Of a stretch of DNA of 64,000 nt, positions 17,867 to 26,317 are shown piece by piece. Position 1 is the stretch's first letter. Each line of letters begins with the position of its first letter. The stretch lies in contig NZ_MUXE01000007.1 of assembly GCF_003063245.1 (NCBI RefSeq), positions 57,650-121,649 on the forward strand, read 5' to 3'. This DNA is from Arcobacter caeni. GTDB lineage: Bacteria > Campylobacterota > Campylobacteria > Campylobacterales > Arcobacteraceae. A program made the translations under genes and the position numbers. Below the pieces are notes generated by a model, which had not been told where the DNA came from, ran no database searches, and was given only the letters and a program-made list of their open reading frames with translations.

Positions 17867-18640
17867 TTGAAGGTATTGTTATTAGCAGGGGGATATGGAA
17901 CAAGACTATCGGAGGAAACAGATATAAGACCAAAACCAATGGTTGAAATAGGTGGTAAGCCAATTTTATGGCATATTATGAAAATTTATTCAAAGTATGG
18001 ATTTAATGATTTTGTTATTCTTCTTGGATATAAAGGTTATTATATAAAAGAATATTTTGCAAATTATTTTCTTTATCAAAGTGATGTAACGATTGATATG
18101 CAAAATGGCAAGATGGAAGTTTTAAACAACTCGAGTGAACCATGGAAAGTAACTCTTCTTGACACGGGTCTAAATAGTATGACAGGTGGACGGATAAAAA
18201 GAGCTCAAGATATAGTAGGAAATGAACCTTTTATGCTTACATATGGAGATGGAGTTAGTGATATAGATATTTATGAATTAATTAAATTTCATAAATCACA
18301 TGGAAAGGCCATGACTTTAACTGCGCATCTTCCAGATGGAAGATTTGGAGCATTAAATATTGATGGAAATAATCAAGTACAAGAGTTTAAAGAAAAACCA
18401 AAAGGTGATGGGCATTGGATAAATGCTGGTTATTTTGTATGTGAGCCCAAAGTATTTGATTATATTACAGAGGGAGATAATACTGTATTTGAACAAGCTC
18501 CACTTAAAAATCTTGCACTAGATGGTGAACTTTTTACTTACAAACATGAAGGATTTTGGTCACCCATGGATAGTTTAAAAGATAAAAATGATTTAAATAA
18601 ACTTTGGGATAACAATAAAGCACCATGGAAAGTATGGTAA
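17867..18640 (+). CDS. rfbF: Glucose-1-phosphate cytidylyltransferase
   Basis: Makes CDP-glucose from glucose-1-phosphate and CTP, the entry to CDP-3,6-dideoxyhexoses. AGGYGTRL (7-14) with RPKPMVEIGGKPILWHIM, the YGDGVSDID metal-binding stretch near 125 and EKPKGDGHWINAGYFV are diagnostic. At 257 residues it matches the family (about 257). The start is TTG, supported by AAAGGA six bases upstream. The following dehydratase overlaps the stop. It is the first gene of an eight-gene run (rfbF to rfbH) whose genes mostly overlap or abut. Confidence 0.95.
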   Translation: MKVLLLAGGYGTRLSEETDIRPKPMVEIGGKPILWHIMKIYSKYGFNDFVILLGYKGYYIKEYFANYFLYQSDVTIDMQNGKMEVLNNSSEPWKVTLLDTGLNSMTGGRIKRAQDIVGNEPFMLTYGDGVSDIDIYELIKFHKSHGKAMTLTAHLPDGRFGALNIDGNNQVQEFKEKPKGDGHWINAGYFVCEPKVFDYITEGDNTVFEQAPLKNLALDGELFTYKHEGFWSPMDSLKDKNDLNKLWDNNKAPWKVW

Positions 18641-19737
18641 TGCAAAATCTTTTTTCTGGGATATATAAAGATAAAACAGTATTGGTTACTGGACATACTG
18701 GATTTAAAGGCTCTTGGCTTGTTTATTGGTTAAATCAAATGGGTGCAAAAGTTGTAGGATATTCCCTTGAAGCACCAACAATTCCAAATCATATAGAGCT
18801 ATTAAATCTTGATATTATCTCAATAATTGGTGATATTAGAGATTTAGATAAATTAAATCAAACTTTTGAAACTTATAAACCAGATATTGTTTTTCATCTT
18901 GCTGCTCAGCCTCTTGTGAGACTTTCGTATGAAAATCCTATTGAGACATATGAAACAAATGTTATTGGAACGCTAAAAGTTTTTGAAGCTTGCCGAAAAG
19001 CTGATGTAAAAGCTATTGTAAATATCACAAGTGATAAAGCTTATGAAAATAAAGAGTGGATATGGGGATACAGAGAAAATGACCCAATGGGTGGATATGA
19101 TCCATATAGTTCATCTAAGGGATGTGCAGATATTTTAGCATCATCATATAGGAATTCTTATTTTAATATCAGTGATTATAAAACTAAACATAATACTTTA
19201 CTCTCATCATGTAGAGCTGGAAATGTAATTGGTGGCGGAGATTGGGCAAAAGATAGACTTCTGCCTGACATTATGCTTTCTGTTTCACAAGGTAAAAAAG
19301 TAAGCATCAGAAACCCACATGCTACAAGACCATGGCAACATGTGTTAGAGCCTCTAAGTGGATACTTACACATAGGACAAAAACTTCTCGAAGAAAAGCA
19401 AGAGTTTGGCGATGCTTGGAACTTTGGCCCATCAGATGAGGGAAATATTACGGTAGAAGAAGTAGTTAAAAATGTTAAGAAACATTGGGATAAAATTGAT
19501 TACGAAATTCATCGTGACCCAAATCAACTTCATGAAGCAAATTTGCTGAAACTTGATTGTTCAAAAGCTCATATTTTACTTAAATGGAAAGATGTATGGG
19601 ATAGTGAAACTACATTTGAGAAAACTGTAAAATGGTATAAAGCTTATTATGAAGAAGATAGAAATGTTTTGACAAAAGATGATTTAGAAAATTATGTAAA
19701 AGATGCTCGAAATAAAAATATTGAGTGGACGAAATAA
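18640..19737 (+). CDS. rfbG: CDP-glucose 4,6-dehydratase
   Basis: Converts CDP-glucose to CDP-4-keto-6-deoxyglucose. TGHTGFKG (17-24) is the NAD-binding loop, NITSDKAYEN carries the dehydratase Asp-Lys, and YDPYSSSKG supplies Tyr-x3-Lys. RAGNVIGGGDWAKDRLLPD is typical of RfbG. Three in-frame starts exist (18625, 18634, 18640). The last overlaps the rfbF stop as TAATG, the arrangement used repeatedly in this operon, and gives 365 residues; it is preferred but the longer form cannot be excluded. Confidence 0.93.
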   Translation: MQNLFSGIYKDKTVLVTGHTGFKGSWLVYWLNQMGAKVVGYSLEAPTIPNHIELLNLDIISIIGDIRDLDKLNQTFETYKPDIVFHLAAQPLVRLSYENPIETYETNVIGTLKVFEACRKADVKAIVNITSDKAYENKEWIWGYRENDPMGGYDPYSSSKGCADILASSYRNSYFNISDYKTKHNTLLSSCRAGNVIGGGDWAKDRLLPDIMLSVSQGKKVSIRNPHATRPWQHVLEPLSGYLHIGQKLLEEKQEFGDAWNFGPSDEGNITVEEVVKNVKKHWDKIDYEIHRDPNQLHEANLLKLDCSKAHILLKWKDVWDSETTFEKTVKWYKAYYEEDRNVLTKDDLENYVKDARNKNIEWTK

Positions 19738-21482
19738 TGACTAAAATATCAGATTATATTATTGAATTTTTACTTGAAAAAAATATAAATAAAGTATTTG
19801 GATATATTGGTGGAGCAGTGGCTCACTTATATCATTCTATAGATAAATATGAAAATATAGAAATGATAAATTGCATAAATGAACAAGGTGCTGGATTTGC
19901 TGCGGAAGGATATGCTCGAGTTAGTGGAAAAAGTGGTGTTGCTATGGCAACCAGTGGACCTGGAGCTACAAATTTAATAACGCCAATTGGTAGTTGTTTC
20001 TTTGATTCTGTACCTACTTTGTTTATAACAGGACAAGTAAATACTTATGAATATAAATATGATAAACCAGTTCGACAAATAGGTTTTCAAGAAACAGATA
20101 TTGTTAGTATTGTAAAACCTATTACTAAATATGCAGTAATGATTAATAATATTAGTGAATTAAGATATGAATTAGAAAAAGCTTATTATTTATCTCAAAA
20201 TGGAAGAAAAGGTCCTGTACTTGTTGATATTCCTATGGATATACAAAGAAATGAAGTAGATATAAATACATTAGATTCCTTTGTTGGTTCTGATGAATAT
20301 AAAGAATTAGAAAAAGCGAATGTAGACACTCAAATAGAAGAAGTTATTAAAAGTCTGAATAATTCTAAAAGACCAGTTATTTTAATAGGTGGTGGCGTTA
20401 GATTATCTAATGCACAAAATGAACTCTTAAATTGGCTAGAATTAACTAGAATTCCAGTTGTATATTCATTAATGGGGAAAGATGCAATAAGTGATGAATA
20501 TATGTATAATATGGGACTAATTGGTTCATATGGAAATAGATATGGGAACTTAACATTAGCAAATAGTGATTTAATTTTAGTATTAGGTTCTAGATTGGAC
20601 ACAAGACAAACAGGTACAAATTTAGAAACATTTGCAAGAGAGGCAAAAATAATACAAGTTGATATAGATAAAAATGAATTAGGTTCTAAAATTAATGTTG
20701 ATATAGCTATTAATAGTGATATAGCAGTTTTTATAAATGAATTAAATAAAGAAAGAATTGAAATAAATATAAGTGATTGGCTGAAAACACTTGAAGTCTA
20801 TAAAAATGAATTTTCTTCAATTGAGGGGATTGATAAAAATATAAAAGTTCCTAATTTAATAATTTCTAAAATATCAAATTATTTAACTAATGAAGTTATT
20901 GCAGTTGATGTTGGACAACATCAAATGTGGACAGCACAATCTTTAAATATTAAACAATCCCAGCAAGTACTCTTTTCTGGTGGGATGGGTGCAATGGGAT
21001 TTTCTTTACCAAGTGCTATTGGTGCATGTATTGCATCTGAGAAAAGAGTTGTTGTAATTGCTGGTGATGGTGGTATTCAGATGAATATTCAAGAATTAGA
21101 AGTAATAAAAAGAAGAAATTTACCTATAAAGATATTTGTATTAAATAATCAAAATTTAGGAATGGTAAGACAATTTCAAGAATTATATTTTGATAAAAAA
21201 TATTCGGGAACAGTAGATGATTATAGTGTTCCAAATTTAGTTGAAATAGCAAAAGCTTATGGATTAAATGGTAGGAATATTGACGATTTGAATAATATAG
21301 ATGATGAGTTAAAAGATATTTTTTCTACTAATAGACCTGAGTTAATAAATATCATTTTGGACAAAAAAATGACTTCAGTTGAGCCAAAACTTATTGTTAA
21401 TAAACCAATTGAAGATATGCATCCTTTTATCTCGAAAGAAAAGTTACATTCTTTAATGATAGTTAAGCCTTTAGAAAATTAA
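19737..21482 (+). CDS. Thiamine-diphosphate enzyme, acetolactate-synthase fold, YerE-like
   Basis: A 581-residue three-domain TPP enzyme. The catalytic Glu49 in INEQGAGFAAEGYA and GPGATN lie in the PYR domain. The PP domain has GDGG (about 443) and the second half of the TPP motif in VLNNQNLGMVRQFQ. Acetolactate synthase is excluded as first choice because no regulatory subunit gene is present and the genes around it make CDP-sugars. YerE, a TPP/FAD enzyme of the same family, transfers a two-carbon unit from pyruvate to C-4 of CDP-4-keto-3,6-dideoxyglucose in yersiniose synthesis. rfbF/G/H here supply exactly that substrate type. The start is ATG 19737 in a TAATG overlap; a GTG start at 19725 is possible. 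Confidence 0.75.
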   Translation: MTKISDYIIEFLLEKNINKVFGYIGGAVAHLYHSIDKYENIEMINCINEQGAGFAAEGYARVSGKSGVAMATSGPGATNLITPIGSCFFDSVPTLFITGQVNTYEYKYDKPVRQIGFQETDIVSIVKPITKYAVMINNISELRYELEKAYYLSQNGRKGPVLVDIPMDIQRNEVDINTLDSFVGSDEYKELEKANVDTQIEEVIKSLNNSKRPVILIGGGVRLSNAQNELLNWLELTRIPVVYSLMGKDAISDEYMYNMGLIGSYGNRYGNLTLANSDLILVLGSRLDTRQTGTNLETFAREAKIIQVDIDKNELGSKINVDIAINSDIAVFINELNKERIEINISDWLKTLEVYKNEFSSIEGIDKNIKVPNLIISKISNYLTNEVIAVDVGQHQMWTAQSLNIKQSQQVLFSGGMGAMGFSLPSAIGACIASEKRVVVIAGDGGIQMNIQELEVIKRRNLPIKIFVLNNQNLGMVRQFQELYFDKKYSGTVDDYSVPNLVEIAKAYGLNGRNIDDLNNIDDELKDIFSTNRPELINIILDKKMTSVEPKLIVNKPIEDMHPFISKEKLHSLMIVKPLEN

Positions 21483-21533
21483 TATGAGTATTTTTTAATA
21501 CCAGATTAAAAGATATAGAATGGAGTAAATAGT

Positions 21534-22325
21534 ATGGATTTAGTACAAATATCAAAAAATATAAGAAAATCTATTCTTCAAATGAATTCAAGATCTTTTG
21601 CCTCTCATTCGGGAACGGCACTTTCTACGGTAGATATTTTAGTAATTTTGTATTTTAAAATAATGAATATAGATGAAAAAAATTCTTTATTAAAAAATAG
21701 AGATAAATTTATTTTAAGTAAAGGTCATGGAAGTTCTGCTCTTTATGCCACTTTGGCAGAAAAAGGTTTTTTTGATAAAAAACTTCTGGATGGATTTTAT
21801 ATTGATGGCGGTCTTTTGCCTGGTCATTTGGATAAAGAAGCTGTTCCTGGGGTAGAAGTTTCTTCTGGTTCTTTGGGACATGGTTTATCAATAGGACTAG
21901 GTATGGCAATAGCTAATAAAGTAGATAAACTTGATAATCATGTTTATGTTATGTGTGGAGATGGAGAATTAAATGAAGGCTCTGTTTGGGAAGCTATTAT
22001 GTTTGCACCACATCAGCAACTTAACAATTTAACACTTATCATAGATTATAATAAATTACAAGGTTATGGTAAAACAAATGAAGTAATAAATCTTGAACCT
22101 CTAAATGAAAAACTTAAAGCTTTTAATTGGGATGTAATAGAAATCGATGGACATAATTTTGAAGAGATAGAAGAAGCATTGCTTAGAAAAAACTCTAAAC
22201 CGAAAGTTATCATAGCTCATACAATTAAAGGTAAAGGAATTAGTTTTATGGAAAATGAATTTCTTTGGCACTATAAATCACCAAATAAAGAAGAATTAAT
22301 CCAAGCTTTAAAAGAATTAAAATAA
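21534..22325 (+). CDS. Transketolase, N-terminal (PP-domain) subunit
   Basis: A 263-residue protein equal to the first third of transketolase. LSKGHGSSALYATLAEKG, VPGVEVSSGSLGHGLSIGLG and the TPP/metal motif GDGELNEGS (142-150) are present. Split transketolases of this kind occur in archaea and in secondary-metabolite or sugar clusters; the partner is the gene at 23100. A heterotetramer would transfer a ketol (two-carbon) group. GGAGT about nine bases upstream serves as ribosome site. In this operon it may use a sugar nucleotide as acceptor, which is inference. Confidence 0.87.
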   Translation: MDLVQISKNIRKSILQMNSRSFASHSGTALSTVDILVILYFKIMNIDEKNSLLKNRDKFILSKGHGSSALYATLAEKGFFDKKLLDGFYIDGGLLPGHLDKEAVPGVEVSSGSLGHGLSIGLGMAIANKVDKLDNHVYVMCGDGELNEGSVWEAIMFAPHQQLNNLTLIIDYNKLQGYGKTNEVINLEPLNEKLKAFNWDVIEIDGHNFEEIEEALLRKNSKPKVIIAHTIKGKGISFMENEFLWHYKSPNKEELIQALKELK

Positions 22326-22341
22326 ATAAAAGGAACAATAA

Positions 22342-23100
22342 ATGTATTTTCAGGGTAATATAAATAAACACACTAATGTTGAGCAAGAATTATTTAAGGA
22401 TTATTCAAATTATTTTGAATCATCAGCAATCCCTACAATTAATAAGTTGCAAAATTTCACTAAATATATTAGAAGACAAGATTTATCTAGATTTTTAGCA
22501 AAAAATGAAATATTTAATATGCAACTAGATATACCTGGTAGTATTGTTGAATGTGGAACATATATGGGTGGTGGTGCATTGTCATTTGGACAATTGAGTA
22601 GTATAAATGAGCCTTATAATCATAATAGAAAAATTATTGTATTTGATACTTTTGAAGGTTTTCCTGAGGTATCAATAGAAGATAAAAATGATGAGATAGA
22701 TTATAAATCGGGTGACCTATCTACTCATAAAGATATATATGAAGAATTAAAAACTTCAATTCAATTATTTGATAAAAATAGACCTTTAAATCATATTGAA
22801 AAAATCGAATTGATTAAAGGTGATGCAACAAAAACTATTCCTGCTTACATCGAATCGAATAAGCATTTGATGATATCTTTATTATATTTAGATTTTGATA
22901 TATATGAGCCTACAAAAATTGCTATAAATAATTTTATTACAAGAATGGCAAAAGGTTCGATAATTGCATTTGATGAGTTAAATACAAAAAATTTCCCAGG
23001 TGAGACAATGGCTGTTCTTGAAACAATAGGTATAAATAATTTAAAACTTCGTAAAACAAAGTATGATTCATATATTTCATACGCAATTATTGGAGAATAA
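22342..23100 (+). CDS. TylF/MycF-type SAM-dependent O-methyltransferase
   Basis: A 252-residue class I methyltransferase. VECGTYMGGGALSFGQ (69-84) binds SAM, VFDTFEGFPE follows the second strand, and DFDIYEPTKIAINNF with IAFDELN carries the metal-binding aspartates of the TylF/MycF family, which methylates sugar hydroxyls. The gene lies between the two transketolase halves, has its own AAAAGG ribosome site, and its stop overlaps the next start (TAATG). A role in O-methylating the sugar made in this operon is inferred. Methylated glycans occur on flagellins of related bacteria. Confidence 0.8.
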   Translation: MYFQGNINKHTNVEQELFKDYSNYFESSAIPTINKLQNFTKYIRRQDLSRFLAKNEIFNMQLDIPGSIVECGTYMGGGALSFGQLSSINEPYNHNRKIIVFDTFEGFPEVSIEDKNDEIDYKSGDLSTHKDIYEELKTSIQLFDKNRPLNHIEKIELIKGDATKTIPAYIESNKHLMISLLYLDFDIYEPTKIAINNFITRMAKGSIIAFDELNTKNFPGETMAVLETIGINNLKLRKTKYDSYISYAIIGE

Positions 23101-24020
23101 TGCGAAATACTTTTGTAAAAATATTAACTCAACTTGCAGAAAAAGATGAAAGAATTTTCGTTATAACTCCTGATCTTGGGTTTTCTGTTTTAGAGGAATT
23201 TGAACAAAAATTCCCAGATAGGTTTTTAAATGTTGGAATTGCAGAAGCAAATGCTATAAGTATTGCATCAGGTTTAGCACTAAGTGGTAAAATAGTTTAT
23301 GTTTATAGCATTATTCCATTTGTAACAATGAGACCTTTTGAACAAATAAGAGTTGATGTAGCATATATGAATACTAATGTTAGGCTAGTAGGTGTTGGAG
23401 CAGGTATTACTTATGGACCAGCTGGAGCAACACATCATGCCATAGAAGATATAGCAATTATGAGAGCGTTACCAAATATGACAGTTTTCTGTCCATGTGA
23501 TCCTTATGAAGTAGAAGAAATTACCAAAGAGTCTATTAATCATACTGGACCAATATATTTTAGATTAGCTAAAAGAGGTGAACCCACAATAAGTGATATT
23601 TTAAAGAAAATAAAACTAGGAAAAGCTAACTATATACAAAAAAAAGAAAATAGTAATATAGCAATTTTATTTACAAGTAATGCTTCTGATATAGCTCTTG
23701 AAATCTCAAAAGATTTAGAAAATAATAATATTGATATAGATTTAATAAGTATGCATACTATTAAACCATTTGATTATATGACATTAGAAAATATAATAAA
23801 TACAAAAAAATATGTATTTACAATAGAAGAGCATAGTATAATTGGGGGATTAGGTAGTGTAGTCTCAGAATATATAGCAGAATCATCGCAAAATCCAGTA
23901 TTTAAAAGATTTGCTTTACCTGATGAATATTCTCATTATGTAGGTAGTCAAATGTTTATACGAGAAAAATTTAATTTTACTGCTGAACAAATTATACAAA
24001 AAATTAAAGAATTAATATGA
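23100..24020 (+). CDS. Transketolase, C-terminal (PYR and C-domain) subunit
   Basis: A 306-residue partner of the subunit at 21534. NVGIAEANAISIASGLAL contains the catalytic Glu that activates the thiazolium. VRLVGVGAGITYGPAGATHHAIEDIAIMRALP and VFCPCDPYE are typical of the PYR domain, and EEHSIIGGLGSVVSEYI of the C-terminal domain. 1-Deoxyxylulose-5-phosphate synthase shares this fold but is one chain, so it is less likely. The gene is coupled on both sides (TAATG upstream, ATGA downstream). Confidence 0.87.
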   Translation: MRNTFVKILTQLAEKDERIFVITPDLGFSVLEEFEQKFPDRFLNVGIAEANAISIASGLALSGKIVYVYSIIPFVTMRPFEQIRVDVAYMNTNVRLVGVGAGITYGPAGATHHAIEDIAIMRALPNMTVFCPCDPYEVEEITKESINHTGPIYFRLAKRGEPTISDILKKIKLGKANYIQKKENSNIAILFTSNASDIALEISKDLENNNIDIDLISMHTIKPFDYMTLENIINTKKYVFTIEEHSIIGGLGSVVSEYIAESSQNPVFKRFALPDEYSHYVGSQMFIREKFNFTAEQIIQKIKELI

Positions 24021-24940
24021 ATATTTTGATAACAGGCTCAAATGGTTTTGTAGGTACTCATTTAAAGAAATATTTATTATGTAACTATTCAAACTACATA
24101 TTATTTATACCATCAAGTAAAGAACTTGATTTAGTCGATGAATGTGCTGTTGATAAATATATATTATTAAATAAGATAGATATTATTATTCATCTTGCAA
24201 ATCGTGGAGGAGGAAGAGATACTTTTGATATGAAAAATATTACAGAATATAATCTTAGAATATTTTTCAATATTGCAAAACATGAAAGAAATGTTAAAAA
24301 AATAATATCATTTGGTAGTGGTGCAGAATATTGTAAACATAAACCAATAGTTGATGCAAAAGAAGAAGAATATCTTTTATCTCAGCCATTGGATGAATAT
24401 GGATTTTATAAATCTGTTACTTCAAAATATATTGAGAAATCCGATAATATTCTACAATTACGAATATTTGGGGCTTATGGTGAATATGAGAATTATAGAT
24501 ATAAATTTATATCAAATGCAATAGTTAAAAATCTTTTGAATTTACCAATAGTAATAAATAAAAATGTTTATTTTGATTATATTTATATTGATGATTTAGT
24601 TAAAATGATTGATTGGTTTATTCACAATGAAGCGAAAGAAAAGATTTATAATGTAACTACGGGTCAAAAAATAGATTTACTTAGTTTAGTAAATATTGTA
24701 AATGAAACAAGTGATTTTAAATCAGAAACAAGAGTTTTAAATGATGGATTAAATAATGAATATACATCTAATAATGAAAGACTTTTAAATGAAATTGGTG
24801 ATTTTGATTTTACTTCTCATAAAAATGCAATCATAAAAATGAGAAAATATTTTAAAAATAATTTGAATAATTTAGATGTAAAAGTAATAATAGAAGACCC
24901 CTATTTAAAAAAGATAGATAATATTTGGAAAGATAAGTAA
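24017..24940 (+). CDS. NAD-dependent epimerase/dehydratase or reductase (extended SDR)
   Basis: A 307-residue SDR with the Rossmann motif TGSNGFVGTHL at residues 6-16, IIHLANRGGG, FGSGAEY and the catalytic Tyr-x3-Lys in YGFYKS. Such enzymes epimerise, dehydrate or reduce nucleotide sugars. Following rfbF, rfbG and a YerE-like gene, a reductase acting on the keto group of the branched side chain (as YerF does) or on C-4 is the most attractive idea, but specificity cannot be read from the sequence. It overlaps the transketolase gene by four bases and rfbH by one. Confidence 0.75.
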   Translation: MNILITGSNGFVGTHLKKYLLCNYSNYILFIPSSKELDLVDECAVDKYILLNKIDIIIHLANRGGGRDTFDMKNITEYNLRIFFNIAKHERNVKKIISFGSGAEYCKHKPIVDAKEEEYLLSQPLDEYGFYKSVTSKYIEKSDNILQLRIFGAYGEYENYRYKFISNAIVKNLLNLPIVINKNVYFDYIYIDDLVKMIDWFIHNEAKEKIYNVTTGQKIDLLSLVNIVNETSDFKSETRVLNDGLNNEYTSNNERLLNEIGDFDFTSHKNAIIKMRKYFKNNLNNLDVKVIIEDPYLKKIDNIWKDK

Positions 24941-26283
24941 TGACAAAACAAGAACAACTAAAAAAAGAAATATTAGAAAAGACAAAAGAGTATTATGAAC
25001 TAGTGCATAAACCAAAACAAGAGCAAAAATTTGTAGATGGTGAAACAAGAGTAAATTATGCAGGGCGAGTATTTGACGAGACAGAGATGCAATATCTAGT
25101 AGATAGTTCTTTAGATTTTTGGTTAACTTATGGTAACTACTCTAAGAAATTTGAAAAACAATTATCAAAATATTTAGGTGTAAGATGGACTTTTTTAGTT
25201 AATTCTGGAAGTTCGGCAAATCTTCTTGCTTTTTATGCACTTACTTCTCCCTTTTTGAAAGAGAGACAAGTTAAAAGAGGGGACGAAGTTATAACTGTTG
25301 CAGCCGGATTTCCTACCACAGTAGCTCCAATAGTTCAATATGGTGCGGTACCTGTATTTATAGATATGGATTTAACTTATGCAAATGTTGATGTAACTAA
25401 ACTTGAACTAGCACTTAGTGCTAAAACAAAAGCTGTTATGATAGCTCATAGTTTAGGTAATCCTTTTAATTTACGAGCTGTAAGAGAGTTTTGTGATAAA
25501 CATAATCTTTGGTTAATAGAAGATAACTGTGATGCTCTTGGTTCAACTTATGAGGGAAAACTAACAGGAACTTGGGGAGATATTGGAACAAGTTCATTTT
25601 ATCCACCACATCATATGACTATGGGTGAGGGAGGAGCTACTTATACAGATAATTTACTTCTAAAAAAAATCATGCTTAGTATGCGAGATTGGGGAAGAGA
25701 TTGTTGGTGTGAAAGTGGTATTGATAATACTTGTGGATGTAGATTTTCACAAAGTTTTGGAACATTACCAAAAGGTTATGATCATAAATATGTGTATTCA
25801 CACTTTGGATTTAATTTAAAAGTTTCTGATATGCAAGCAGCTATTGGATGCGCACAACTTGAAAAATTCCCAAGCTTTGTAGAAAAAAGAAAAGAAAATC
25901 AAAAGAAATTATATGATGGACTTAAAGATTTAAAAGAACTTCAATTAGTAGAGACTCAACCAAACTCAGACCCAAGTTGGTTTGGATTTATGATGACATT
26001 AAAAGATGGCGTAAACTTCACTAGAAATGAAATAGTAGAATTTTTAGAAGAAAATAAAATTCAAACAAGAAATCTTTTTGCAGGAAATATGACAAGACAT
26101 CCTATGTTTGATAGTATGATTTTAGATACTGATTATAGAATTGTTGGTGAATTAACAGTTACTGATAAAATTATGAATGATAGCTTTTGGATTGGATTAT
26201 ATCCAGGTATGGGTGAAGATGCTATAAATTATATGATTAAGGAAATTAGAGAGTTTATAAAAAATAAGATAGCAAATATTTAA
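24940..26283 (+). CDS. rfbH: CDP-4-keto-6-deoxyglucose 3-dehydrase (E1)
   Basis: This PMP- and [2Fe-2S]-dependent enzyme removes the C-3 hydroxyl of CDP-4-keto-6-deoxyglucose. In SFYPPHHMTMGEGG the aminotransferase lysine is replaced by His (224-225), as in all E1 dehydrases. Cys197, Cys255, Cys257 and Cys265 fit the family's C-x57-C-x-C-x7-C cluster pattern exactly. The protein has family length (447). Its NADH-dependent ferredoxin reductase partner (RfbI/DdhD, E3) is not in the window. A 34-base gap with an AGAGGA ribosome site separates it from maf. Confidence 0.95.
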   Translation: MTKQEQLKKEILEKTKEYYELVHKPKQEQKFVDGETRVNYAGRVFDETEMQYLVDSSLDFWLTYGNYSKKFEKQLSKYLGVRWTFLVNSGSSANLLAFYALTSPFLKERQVKRGDEVITVAAGFPTTVAPIVQYGAVPVFIDMDLTYANVDVTKLELALSAKTKAVMIAHSLGNPFNLRAVREFCDKHNLWLIEDNCDALGSTYEGKLTGTWGDIGTSSFYPPHHMTMGEGGATYTDNLLLKKIMLSMRDWGRDCWCESGIDNTCGCRFSQSFGTLPKGYDHKYVYSHFGFNLKVSDMQAAIGCAQLEKFPSFVEKRKENQKKLYDGLKDLKELQLVETQPNSDPSWFGFMMTLKDGVNFTRNEIVEFLEENKIQTRNLFAGNMTRHPMFDSMILDTDYRIVGELTVTDKIMNDSFWIGLYPGMGEDAINYMIKEIREFIKNKIANI

Positions 26284-26317
26284 TACTATACAAATTATTG
26301 AGAATAAGAGGAATTTT

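Noticed and set aside
19737..21482. Acetolactate synthase large subunit (IlvB) for branched-chain amino acids
   Set aside because: The fold matches, but no small regulatory subunit gene follows and the gene is coupled to CDP-sugar genes. A YerE-like role fits better.
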